A stretch of 64,000 nt of DNA from contig OX352761.1 in the NCBI GenBank assembly GCA_947095585.1, positions 129,920,277 to 129,984,276 of the forward strand. The letters are read 5' to 3'. Source of the stretch: Nephrocerus scutellatus. Lineage: Eukaryota; Arthropoda; Insecta; Diptera; Pipunculidae. Positions 33,917-46,500 of this stretch are shown piece after piece. Under the pieces are notes generated by a model. That model saw nothing but the letters and a program-made list of their open reading frames with translations. It searched no databases and had not been told where the DNA came from. The position numbers and the translations under genes were made by a program. Each line of letters starts with the position of its first letter. Positions within the stretch are counted from its first letter, which is position 1.

Positions 33917-36314
33917 ATGGATTGCTTGTCACCTCAAATTAAAACGGTAGAATTTCTTTACAAATATAAAAATTACGATGATACAGATTGCCAAGTTTCG
34001 ACAAATATAACTATTCCATTTGAAGAATGCCTTGAAGAGTGTGTTACTATGCTTATGCGACAGATGGACCCGATGAATCGGTACTTGGACACGAATGTTG
34101 GTAGGCCGGTAACTTGGTGTTATGGTTATTTGTCTTTTATCTGTTTATTACAATGTTGACGCAGCACTTAAAAAAGAACTGGAAGAATTCATTGAGGAAG
34201 AAAATCAAAAGTTTTATGACGAATATCATGACCGCTTGGTTGAGATGGTGCGCGGTGATGAACTTGACTTGGAAACAATAATCAAGGATACAGAAAAATT
34301 ATACAAGGAAGAGCTTATACAATTTGCCGACAGAATAGGACCAACCGATGAGGACATTTTTGCTCAAAGTTTTCACAGGTTCAAGCGGAAGCTTTTCTCG
34401 GTTAAATATTAAGTATTTATACCCCAATAACAGATTGGTCCACTCTTCTTCGCTTGAGGAAATCCTTGTAAAGGAACGTGGTTATGCCAAAGTTATTGAG
34501 GATATGATAAAACACATGGACAAAGAGGTCGACTCATTAAATTCTCACCAACAGGAGGAAATGGAATCGAATATTAATCAATTGGACATCACTACAACAT
34601 CAGAAGTTAGAATTGAATGATATTGAACTGCAATTTGTTGAAATTATTGCATTCTAGGACATCAACAATCTTTTAGCACAGCAATACACAACCCAAAACT
34701 ACATTCGTAAGCGCTACGAGTCAGAGCTGGAAGCTAAAAAAGGCCATCAGAAAAACGAATATCGCGAGTGGATCACCGGTCAGATAAGCAAGATATTCCA
34801 AGCGTCACCAGTTTCAACACCACTTGGAAATCGCTCGTCAATGTTTATCTCGCAACAGCCATCGATGGAGGAGAGCTTCACCATACATTTGGGTTCTCAA
34901 CTCAAACATATGCACAACATTCGAATTTTGAGTGCAAATATTACAGATTTATGCAGTCCACTGCATGCCGACGAGAGGTAATATAATATATTAGAATTAA
35001 ATCATTAAAAATTGTCATTAAATTATACTCTTTAATCAGTTTAAATGGTCTTAATATGGCTCTCGGTCTCTATTCGAGTTCACTCTGCGGAGTAGTCGTA
35101 TTGACACCCTCTGTTCAAGCACAAGCGAATAAAAATATAGTCAAGAATGCCAGCATGTCAACGGAATTTCATTTCGACCAGGTATGCTGCTTTGTGTAAA
35201 ACATACCAGTTGTAATAAATTTTTTTTCAAGATCGATGACCAACTTGAGAAAATCGGGACAAACATTCGAAATCTTAACAATTCCGCTAGCAGAAACAAC
35301 TCGACAACGTCTAGCAGCGGTTCCAACAATAGCAGCCCGTCAAAATCACCCCCAAAACTTAAAACCGGAGATTTTTTTATTACGAAACATTCAAACCTTT
35401 CACAATCACATGTCATATTCCATCTAATCTCTGATGAGCCCATTAACAGTCCCAGCGAAATTAATTCTCGACATCCGGTTATATTGGGACTGAGGAATAT
35501 CCTAAAGACTGCAAGTCATCATGATGTAACCACATTGACAATACCAGCGCTGTTGCGGCACGAAATGTCAGAGGTGGGTTTGTTACTCGTACTTGTTTTT
35601 TTTCTTTTTATTTTACAGAGAGTCTTTCCGTTCTAGGATATGACCGTACAATGGTGCATGAGACGAGCCGAGCTTGTTTTTAAGTGTGCAAAAGGCTTTA
35701 TGATTGAATCTGCTTCATGGGGTGGTGCAGAACTAAGGTGAGTTAAAATTAATATTTTCTTCTATTTCTTTAATATGCCAATTAATTTGTGAGGTTTAAA
35801 TGTTTGGCTACGCTTTTATGGCTATATGCAATCATAATAGTGAACTGCGCACAGTACTTTTGGCAGATATGCAGTGTCTTGTTTTTAATTATAGTAAAAA
35901 ATAGGAATAACAAAGGTCGTTTGAAAAATGGTAGCAGTCGAAAAAAAAATTCTGGTCCAATACACAGGGCCAAACTGTACCTCTTCCTGTAAGCTTTTCT
36001 GTTTCCTTCTTCTCTTTTGTACACCGTGCCTTAAAACATACGAGTATGTATGTGTTATTGTTAATTGAAAAGAAAGAAGGTCGGCTTTTATGAAAATGGC
36101 GTGAATTTCCTTCCGAAAAATAGATGTACCAATAACTTCTTTTAATCTCGCTGTGGAACTAACGAATTAAATTTTCCTTTACAATTTCAGTACATTGCAA
36201 CTTTTACTGCCGCATGATATCTCCGAAGAACTTTTCACAACACTCGCCGGAATGGTGCCCCATGTATTTCGTGTCGCTAATCCGAAAATACTTGTCGAGA
36301 ATAATAACAAATAA
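33917..36314 (+). CDS. FERRY3 (C12orf4) homologue, 8 exons, 532 aa
   Basis: Coding exons are 33917-34100, 34165-34378, 34434-34605, 34658-34977, 35040-35181, 35232-35573, 35637-35737 and 36191-36314. Junctions are GT-AG and phases agree; 532 aa against about 552 in human. The protein matches vertebrate C12orf4. An N-terminal [11 protein letters not shown] region and a helical acidic region lead to [14 protein letters not shown], a Ser/Asn-rich linker (about residues 365-395), and the strongly conserved end [20 protein letters not shown] then FMIESASW and GMVPHVFRV. In mammals the protein is subunit 3 of FERRY, a Rab5 effector complex that links mRNAs and ribosomes to early endosomes. That role is family knowledge. 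Polyadenylation signals follow at 36430 and 36458. Confidence 0.85.
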
Positions 36315-36457
36315 ATTAAAAATTAGCTATTTCAAGAAAACAATTTGTGATTTAATAGGAATTATATATATATATTCATTGTAAGGTATTTTTAACTTTA
36401 AATTACATTTCCAGAGAGAAATTTATCGCAATAAAAATTCAAACTAAAACTTTCATC

Positions 36458-36463
36458 AATAAA
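36458..36463 (+). promoter_or_regulatory. Polyadenylation signal AATAAA for FERRY3
   Basis: Two AATAAA hexamers lie 116 and 144 bp after the stop codon (36430-36435 and 36458-36463). The second is followed by T-rich sequence. Confidence 0.55.
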
Positions 36464-36479
36464 ATTTAATTGCTTACGT

Positions 36480-37630
36480 ATTTTTGTCTGTTTTATTTAA
36501 ATGTAATTTTTTGACAGAAACAAAAAGCAACAAAAAAGAAACAAAGAATTCTGATCTCTCTTCTTTCTTAGAAGTGCTGCGTTATATCATTTCGCAGACC
36601 TCATCTAGGTTGGATTTCATTTATTATATAATAATCCAATAAAAGAATAAAACATTTAATACATACTATTGTAATCTTATTACTCATATATTTTGATTTT
36701 GTTTTTGTGTTCGTAAAATTTTTTGTTGTTTTTGATTTCTCTTCAGTATTTATCCTGAATTTAATTTGTTATTAATAATGATAACTTCTTTTTACCTGTT
36801 TAATTCTTCTAATTTTGATAGTTTTTCTAAAAGAGTGTATTGTGATACTTTTTGAAGAGTTATTCGTTCTTTTTGTTAATAGTGTTAATAAATTCGCTTG
36901 TATATCATGTTATTTTTTAAATATATAAGTGTAAGAGGATTTAAGTCGCTCACAGTTTGGATTCAGGAGTTGCTTCGGTACTGACGAAGCATTATTTGCT
37001 TTCAATATGGTAGTCCAACGAATCTTTGAAATTAACCGAAAGATCTACGCATGAAAAAGCCTTTGACATAGTTCATCACAAAAAGATGTAGAAATCCAGA
37101 GATATAAAAACATTGATATTGTGATGAACTTTCTTATAGATATAATTTTGCCAACATTAAACAAACACCATGAAATCTTTTTTTATTACACACTAAAATG
37201 CTAAAAAAGGCAAATATGTTGGCCGCTACTGTGGTCATCGAAGGTTATTGATGACGCAGGCAAAACTTACTCAGTAATTTAATCATCAGCTATTTTCTTT
37301 TGTTTTCTCTTGTGATCGATTGGCAGGCAGGGAACAAAGGCCGACTAATCACATTACATCAACCACTAAAAAGTAAAAATACACAACGAAGAGAATAGAA
37401 TTGCAACAACAAATGCAGTCGATCTTGTATGATTTTTGGTAGAAGAGGTGACGATAGGAGGAAAACGCAAAAAATTGCACGACAACGAGCTACATCGAAT
37501 ACGTTTAAGGTATATGCTTCGCACTCACACCAAAAGCATTCCATCCATGGTATGAACTCAGGGCCGTATCATAATTTCCGCCCGCAAAGCAATTTTTACA
37601 CGATATCGTGAGTTTGGAATCATCAAACAC
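36480..37630. other. AT-rich intergenic, no gene seen
   Basis: No protein-like frame or clear repeat unit. The last 300 bp become more GC-balanced as the RTE region is approached. Confidence 0.4.
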
Positions 37631-37639
37631 GATACCTTT

Positions 37640-38875
37640 ACGACATCTATTTCGATATCGAGAAAAGCTCCGCCAACAAAAAGAAGACGGACATTTTTTT
37701 AATTGACAATTGACTTTTCCATCCGTGAACTAGATACAGAGAGCGAGGAGCGCACCAGGCGCGGAAGTTCTATCAAAGAGTCCGCGGATTGACGCAAAAT
37801 ACACATACTGCAAAGACAAAGAGGGTAATCTGATCGCCGATCTCAAAGGCATCTTAGAGCGATGGGAAGAGCCCTTTCATGGGTTGCTTAATGGCTAGTT
37901 AACTGAGGAATCGGAGGCTGCACCAATGACCGAAGATCATATTATGCTTCCGCCACCTAGCATAGACGTAGTTAACAGAGCGATAAATCGGATCCAAAAT
38001 AATAAAGTCCCGGAATCTGATGGTATCACAGCGGAGCTGATTAAAACAGTAGGCCCCGCAATACACCAAGCAATTCATGAACTAATAGTGCAAGTATGAG
38101 AGGAAGATGCGATGCCAGAAGACTGGCGAAGAGGCTTCCTGTGCCCTATACATAAGAAGGGAGATATCACAAAATGCAGCAATAATCGTGGTATAACGTT
38201 GTTGAGTACCGCGTATAAGATTTTCCCCTCTATCCATCAAGACAAGATAGCCCCATACGCCAAAGTCATCATTGGTCCATACCAGTGTAGATTCATCCCA
38301 GGCTAATTAACAGACGATATTGACATCATTGGTAGAAACCAAACGGCTGTACAGGAAGCCTACATCCAGATCGAGCATGCGGCACGAAATCTGGGGCTGC
38401 GCATAAATGAGAGCAAAACAAAGTACATGGTGGCCACGTCTGCGAGTAGAAGATCCAACATTGGTCCCTCAATTTAAATAGTGGAGCGCGAATTTGAAGT
38501 AGTGCAATCCTTTAACTTAACCATAACATCCAAGCTGCTGGTATATAAGACAATGGTCACACCAGTACTTACATATGGATCCGAGACTTGGGTGCTTAGC
38601 AAAAAGCATTCTGACCTCTTAGCCGCGTTCGAGAGAAAACTCTTACGGATAATTGTCGGCCCTGTATGTGAGGAAGGATGATTCCGGAGACTATACGAGC
38701 GTTACCGCGAAGTCGACATCGTGAAGACAATTAAGCTCGGTAGGCTCCGGTGGGCAGGACACCTAGCTCGGATGAGCGAAGAGGTTCCTGGTCGGAAAGT
38801 ACTTTGCGGTAGGATTTATGGAACACGACAGCGAGGGCGGCCAAGCCTACGCTTATAGAGCCAAATATGATGATG
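37640..38875 (+). mobile_element. RTE-like LINE fragment, RT region (copy 2)
   Basis: The frames include VNRAINRIQNNKVPESDGIT then AELIKTVGP, and MPEDWRRGFLCPIHKKGDIT then NNRGITLLSTAYKI: the classic fingers and palm start of an RTE-type reverse transcriptase. A deletion removes the catalytic palm: the frame jumps from IIGPYQCRFIPG to DIIGRNQTAVQEAY. The C-terminal part SKKHSDLLAAFERKLLRIIV follows, then GRLRWAGHLARM. The 3' end is ATATGATGATG. Stops and the internal deletion make it inactive. Confidence 0.85.
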
Positions 38876-38879
38876 CATT

Positions 38880-40532
38880 TCATCCAGAGAAAAGGCAGTC
38901 GAAAAAGTCAAACCAATGCACATAAAACTATAACTGTTATAACATTTGATAGGATAGAATAACAAGGTATACCAGCGACTCTTTTGCCGCCACTTAATTA
39001 TAAGCTGAGAATTTTAAAGCAACAATATTAAGTCATACACTTTGCGGTCCTAATCCTTTCACACATTTGACCGAATATCAAGGATAATTACGCAGAAATA
39101 GAGATTTCAGAATTATTACAAAAAGCTGCTATTTAAGGCATCTTCTGAGAAATGGAAAATATATTTTGAAAATTGGGTGGAATACGAGAAAAAATGTAAT
39201 TTTATTTTTTTTGTAGACGCATAATTTCCTTGTGGAGCTTTGAAAAAATTAAATAAAAACACAAAAACAATGATTGGTTCTTTTTTGAGTTTATGTTTTA
39301 TTTCCGTGTTATGTATGTATGTATGTATATATCATATTCATAATGTAATAATGTGTCAGTACTTTTGTTTTTGTCACAAAAACTTTATGTATGCCAAGAA
39401 TTTATAAATGATAAAATAAATGTATGTTTTATCAGTTTGAATGAATGCTTTATATATGTAATAGATATATTTATAAATATATAGAGATATATTTTAAGTA
39501 TATTTAGGTATATAAATTATAGATATTAATCGTATGTGTAATGTTTTTCAATGTTCGATACATAATAGTATATAGTTATAGCTTAAAAAGAATATTTGTA
39601 TTAAATAAACAAATAAATATTGTGTATTAATACAAAATAAATATCATTTTAGTATAATAATTATGTATATCAGTTAATTGACAATACTATAGTCTTGTTT
39701 TAACGTAAATCATTAATGAATAGTATATATTGTATATGAATGAATGTAGGTATACTTAAATAAAATATTAGAGTGAGTTTCTATTAAGTAGATTGTTGGT
39801 AATTAGTAATAATGAATAATGCATTCCAAATATATGAATATTAAATTAAAATTGATATAACATAAAGTTAATATATCTTTTGGTTTTTGCTAATGCTTTA
39901 GGCCTCTAATTTTGTTTGTCATTTTATGATAATAGTAATTAATACTTCTACAATATATCTACAATAAGGTGCAAGTTTTGTTGTCATTTGAAAGATGCAA
40001 TGCAATTAAACTGGGTCTTTTTTTTCTTTTTTGCAGCAACAATAATTATTGATGACAATGGTTATTTTTACTAAATCATTTATTTTTATTTTATTTTAGT
40101 AAATCATTTTACTTATTTTTATGTTACTGCAAGTCGCTTAAACGGCCGACAAGTTCAAAATACATCTACATTACAGTAAGGTAGTTGATTAAACTTGAAG
40201 GTAACTATATACTATTAAATATAATATGTTCAAAGAAATATAATAAATAACTTATATATAAAATACAATATTTTGAGCTATCACAAAAATTTTTTTTTGT
40301 ATCTTGTCGTTGCTGGTTACTTACTCTCTCTTGTAGTGGCAACTTAAAATATAATTTTAATGTAAAATTAATTTTAAAATTGTAACATCCACCCACACCC
40401 ACAAAAACACACATGAAGGTTAGACAAAAAATGTTTTCATAGAAACTTATGAGGAGAGGTGACAAGGATTAATTGAAAACTCGTTATACAAGCAATAGTG
40501 TTGTAGAGTAGAAGTCATCGTTGTTACTATTA
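38880..40532. other. Very AT-rich region, probably includes the ANKRD50 3' UTR
   Basis: No gene on either strand. The part nearest 40532 is expected to be the 3' untranslated region of the minus-strand ANKRD50 gene. ATGT/ATAT simple repeats occur around 39310-39330. Several TTTATT hexamers could serve as minus-strand polyadenylation signals, so I cannot choose one. Confidence 0.45.
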
Positions 40533-43500
40533 TTACATTTGGCTTTCCTTACGCCACTGGAACGTTCCTGACTTTACGCCTATACTCGATGATCCCTGAT
40601 TGCTATTTGATGACAGCATATTGTTCGTTCGTCGTATCAGTTGTGCAGCCGAGTCAAACCGGTTGCGAATCATTCGCATTGCTGGATTTGTGGCGATGCC
40701 GCTGCGTTTACTTTTGCTGTAAAAATAAAAAGAGTAAGTAGATCGTAGATAGTTTATTCGTAACAAAATAATTATTGTTTAAGTTATAATGATAGTATAT
40801 ATATATATACGGCGCGACAGACCATTGCGGTCCAAGGCTTGGCTTCTCGCAACCATTTGTGTTGAGAATGTATATTTTTTCACACAAATGGAGGCGACCT
40901 ACAATTTAATGCCGGATCTGAACGGCGAATTGAGAAGCTTTCGGTGACAAGTTATTACTCTCGGACGTTTGTCAGACTTTCGCGAGAGGTGGGACACCGT
41001 GAAAAATACTTTTGGTGTTACTGGGATTCGAACCACGAACCGCCTGCTCAAAGTCCATGCTCTTATCCAATGAGCCAAGGTGCCCACTATATAATTATAG
41101 TGGTTATATTTTTATTTGGTTTTTATTGTTTGTAGACATACATACGTTAAAAAATTAAATTTTTTTTTATCGCAAACAACCAAACAAGCATCAATGAATA
41201 ACGCTAGCAATAAAAGAAAACGTATGATAACACCCATTGTTTACACAAAACAAAACAAAATCAAAAACCTGAATTGGAAGTTGCTCCAGAGAAGTTGTCC
41301 AAACTACAAAGAACCACAGAGAATCGTCAAGAACTCCATTTGAATACAACTTTTTAGATAGATAGATAGCTTTTATTTATTTACAATAATTCATTAGCAA
41401 AATTCTTAAATTTAAGACATGGCTAAAAAACCGTCTGTCCGAGTTTGACGATACAGTTGATGTATGTCCAAAAAAATTCTTCGAGTATCGCTCTTCTGCG
41501 TATTAACGCCTTTTGACAATAATTGTGTAGTTTGTTCCAGTTCGTGCCGTTTAAAATCATCACCATATCTTCCTCCTGCAGGATTCCCTTATCAAAGAGC
41601 TAACACCTAATTTTGCTTAGAGTTGAAAGGTGTCATCTCTCTCGTCGATTACACAAGGAGCAAATGACTGGTAAATCTTCACGGTGTGGTATGAAATTTA
41701 GGTTCATAATTGCCTTAAAATTGAGGATATTACTTCGATCGAGTAGTTATCGCTGAAGTAGTTATTTTCGCAAAGGTTATGATTGAGGTTTGGCGGTCAG
41801 AAAATATTACAAATTTAACAAGAAAGATATATAAAATCTAATTGCCTAATGAACAGTGCGGTACGTTGTTGATGGCTATTTTGAGAGCCAGTAGATTAAA
41901 AGATTCGGGTAACGCGGAGTCGACCAATTGATTCCACATCGAAGTCACTCTCGGATAAAAACAGGATTTGAAGTGTTGGGGTTTTTTTTTAATTCTCTAT
42001 ATAAACTTCAGCCATCTGCAGAGTAGGGCCAATAACACAGAATGCTTTAGAAAAGCATGTGGCTGCAACTATCTCTGACTGGTGAAAGTGCGATCAAACC
42101 TCCACGTGGTGGCCGCTGGTAGTTTTCCTCCAGTACAGGAAAAGCGAAATGATCGGGCTAGGCCAATAACCTCTCCCGTAAAAAACCATATTACGGAACC
42201 CAAAATCAGCCTCGGATACATTGATAAACGACGACGACCACGGCAACGAACACGGCTAAACGATTTAAGAATTTTCTCATGAGACGTATGCTCACTGTAT
42301 AGAGCTCGAGCTGCACAGCGGCTTGCCGATACCCTGTCTAAATATAAGGCTGACATAACAGCAATTCGGGAGATGCTGTGGACGGGGAAAGGTGTCTTAC
42401 AAAAATATGACATATATTACAGCTATTATGCAAGATAATGAAAAAGAAGAATTTTTTGAATAAGTAGAATTGGAGCTCCATGCCTGTCCTCAGTAAGACG
42501 TAAAAATCATTCTGGGGGATATGAATGCCAAAATAGATAGGGAACCAGCATTCAGGCAGTTTGTTGGCATCCATAGCTTACACGAGAACACTATTGACAA
42601 TGGACAACGAGTCATAGAGATGGCAGCAAGCAATAATTTGGACGTTGCGAGTACAAGGTTTGCGCGTAAAAATATCTACAAAGCCACCTGGGTATATCCT
42701 GATGGAGACAATCGCAACCATCGCAACGTATTGCATCATTACGAAAGACTGCATCCGCGAATCAGATTCGATTCAACACGGCTGCGCTAGCAAAGAAGAC
42801 CCCATAAACAACTACGGCTGGAATGTGATTATAAATTATCGTTGAAATCGACGACTGTCGCTGTCTTTTGGATTCTTTTCTTATAAGACATGGTAGAAGT
42901 AATACAGAGGAGAAAAAGAAATATAAAAAAGATTCAAGTGATTAGTGCGCTGTACTACTGAGCACTTTTTTTCTTGAACAGAAAAGCCTCATGATTTTAA
43001 AAACTTTCATTGCTCCGATTTAATCCGTTCGCACAACTGAACGGAGCTTTTGCAATAAAAGTATCAAGAACTAACAATTACTAGATGAAATTTTGAAGTT
43101 AGCTGAACTTTTTACTCACCTCGATGATGACTGATTGGATTCTTTTAGATTTCCTAAAATAATTCGCATGTGTGTATCCCTAGCGAAATGGTTGTCGGTT
43201 GATGAGGATTTTCCACCTGCACCACCAACACCGCTACTGCTGCCCCCAGCTCCGCCACCAGTACCATTGGGATGGCTTCCACTACCAGTAGCACCGTTGA
43301 TCTCTTCAAATGCATTAATCGATGGCAACTGGCCAGGAGAACTGAGATCACTGCTGGGAGAATGTGGAGGAGTCGCATACAGCGGAGACATGCACTCCAT
43401 GTCGTAAAGGTCTGCTTCGTTGGCGGCTAATCGAAGGCAAAGGTTAATAATTATTTATTCAATTATTTACTCAGATTACTATTAAATACACACCCAAATT

Positions 43501-46500
43501 CATTTGATGTTCGTTTAAATCGGGCAACACCTGCGAATGCCTTTGCGAATGATGATGATGACCGCCTGACTTCGACGACGAAGATGATGACGGATGACGG
43601 TTTACGACCGGAGCATTCTGAACAAATGGATTGTTGCGAGAATTCAGTTTGGTTTGTCGCTGTAATTGCTGTGTGAATGAGAGAGGCACTTGCTGCAGAG
43701 AAAGAGGTTAGTTTTTAAATAAATAATTCCGAAAATATTCTTTTTCTTCCCCTCATTACCTCATTACTGCTGCCTGTCGACTGACTAGATATCACACTCT
43801 TGCGCTTCTGGAAACTGCTCGTATCCGATTGCATTGTATTCTCGTAGAAATTATTGGAACTGTGCGTTGAATTGGAAGCGTTCAGAATATTCGGCGGTTG
43901 CATATTATTGTTATTGTTGTTGTTCGTGGTGGTGAATGCATTAGTTGTTACAGGATGAGGAAGAAATCCGCAAACTTGAGTTGGGTTGTGATGTTGCTGC
44001 TGAGGCAACGGATTATCCGGTGATCGAATCATGTTCGGATGGAATTTCGGCTCAATGTTGTTAGACTCATCTGCTGGGAAAGTGAGGTGATATTGTAGTT
44101 AAGAGTAAGAGTTAGTTAATAAAAAAATGCTTAAGATATTAGCAGCAGCTTAGTAGTAGCTTACTTTTAGTGTAATTTTCGAAAATCTTAAGAATATTGC
44201 TACGATTTGACTTAGCGGCCAATTTAATCGGAGTTCGTCCGCAATGATCGGATTTATATGGGTTGGCTCCATACTTCAGCAAGATAGTGACACATTTCTC
44301 GTGACCTTCCTGAGCGGATATTCCTAAAGCAGTGGCGCCCTGTTTGCAAGCGTGATCAGCAACAGCTCCAAAGTACAGCAAAATACCCATAACATCATGA
44401 TTACCCTGCCAAGCGCAGGAATGTAGTGGCGAACGACATTCCAAGTCCATTGAGTTAACATCGGCATTGCCTGTATAAAGACGAGGGAGTAAACTAAATT
44501 TTTAAATGTAAAATGCACGCTTTCTTACCCATGGTGATAAGCATCTTCACCATATCTACGTGACCCTGCCACGAGGCGACATGCAATGCCGTTCTTCCCT
44601 CGCTGTCAGGAATGTTAACATCGACGTCGGTAACATCGAGCAGGTACTTGACAACGTCCAGCTTATTTTCTAGAGCCAGAATGTATAGTGTTGTCCGTGA
44701 ATCAGCATCTTTTGAGTTCACATCGCAGCAATATTTAAGAAGATACGTCACTGTATCCAAGTGACCCTCGATACAGGCCAGACGGAAGGCGGTCTTACCA
44801 TCGTGTGCCTTTTGGTCGATAAAAGTGCTGTGAATCTCCAGTAGGCATTGAACGCATTTTTCGCGGCCCTCTTGAGCAGCAAGATGCAAAGCTGTCTTCC
44901 CCTCGTTATCACATTCATCGATTTTCGCCCCAGACTCAAGCAACTGCAGACACACATCGTGAAATCCCTCGAACGCGGCATAGTGCAACGGTGTCCAGCC
45001 GGCATTGTCGCGATGCGTTTCGTCTAGGCCACGGTCGAGGAGCTGACGAACTGTTTCGACATTTCCCTGGGCGGCAGCGATGCTGAGAACTGTCCGACCC
45101 TCAGAGTCCATGCAGTCTATGCCGCAACCCCAGAAGAGTAAAAGTTTTACCACATTAGCATGTCCAGCTGTGCATGCTGCCCACAGTGGAGTGCGTCCCA
45201 TGAAATCAGCAAGGTCTGGATCAGCACCGTTTTCCAAAAGCAACTCACATACTTCGGCGTTTCCTTCAAAAGAACTAACCAGTAAAGGGGACATTCCATC
45301 ATTGTCAAGCTGATCAGTATTAGCCCCATGCTCGAGAAGAGTTGAAATGACTTTACTATAACCCGATGAACCACAGAGTGCAGCCACACATAAAGCACTA
45401 CGACCATCCAAGTCGAGATGATTTACGTCGGCACCATTCTCCAGAAGAATTTCAACAATATCATAGTGTCCCATATACGAGGCGGCAATCAAAGAAGTAC
45501 GTCCCTGCCGGTCGACAGAGTTCACATCAGCTCCCGATTCAATAAGTATTTTCAGGATGTCTTCGTGTCCACTCCAAGCGGCTGCACGCAAAGCTGTTCG
45601 TCCTTCCTTGTCGGCCAAATCGATTTTACATTCAGTGTGGCCGATTAGTAGCTTAACAACATCTGTGTGTCCACCCCAAGAGGCCGATCGTAATGGGGTC
45701 CAGCCATCGCGATCTGCATGGTTCACATCGACACGCTTCATTCGACCTGTTCCATCGTTTAATTGCTGTGCGAAACTCAAAAGAAGTTTAACAACATCTA
45801 AATGACCGTTGCGGGATGCTATATTCAAAGCGGTCTGCCCATTGTAATCTTCAATTTCCATATCAATTGGACCCTTGCATGCATTTAAGGCCCGCTCCAA
45901 CAGCTGATGATTGCCATCATTGGCCAAGATGTGAATCAAGGCTTTGCCTTTGTGCAATTCAATGCGATTGGAATCTGAAAGCTGATGTAATGTGCTTGCG
46001 TTCTCATCTTGGCTATCTTGGTGATGCGGTTCACTCTTCTCAGAGGGACTAGTCGGTCGTTGTGTCTCCAGGATACACGATTTTTCGCTAGACAGCAACA
46101 GGTCGGCTAACTCAAAGTCAATGTTTTGCGATTTCTCGGATGGCTCTGGAGACATGAGCGATGAATCACATGATGTCTGTGAAAGGAACAAAAATTTTTT
46201 GAAATAAAATCTTTAAAGCTATCTTGGTGTCGTCTTGGATTTTAACTCACCTGCGAATCAGCATTGTTAATACCCGTTTCGATTAGCAGCTTTAAGGTTT
46301 TCCCATCTGTTGGCAAACTGGGCTTGAAAAAATCGCACAGAAAAGTGGAAAACTCCTCGCTCAGTTCATTGCAGAGAAATTTCTCAATCATACCACGTGT
46401 CTTTGGAAGAAAATTCGGATCGTTCTTGAATTCATTCTCGCAGACGGGACAACAATTCAAATGATTCGTATAGAAGCAGTCGTTGAGATTGATTCGCGAC

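Noticed and set aside
40811..41088. A functional tRNA gene
   Set aside because: A- and B-boxes are present but no stable cloverleaf with a clear anticodon can be drawn, and the unit runs into a SINE body and tail.
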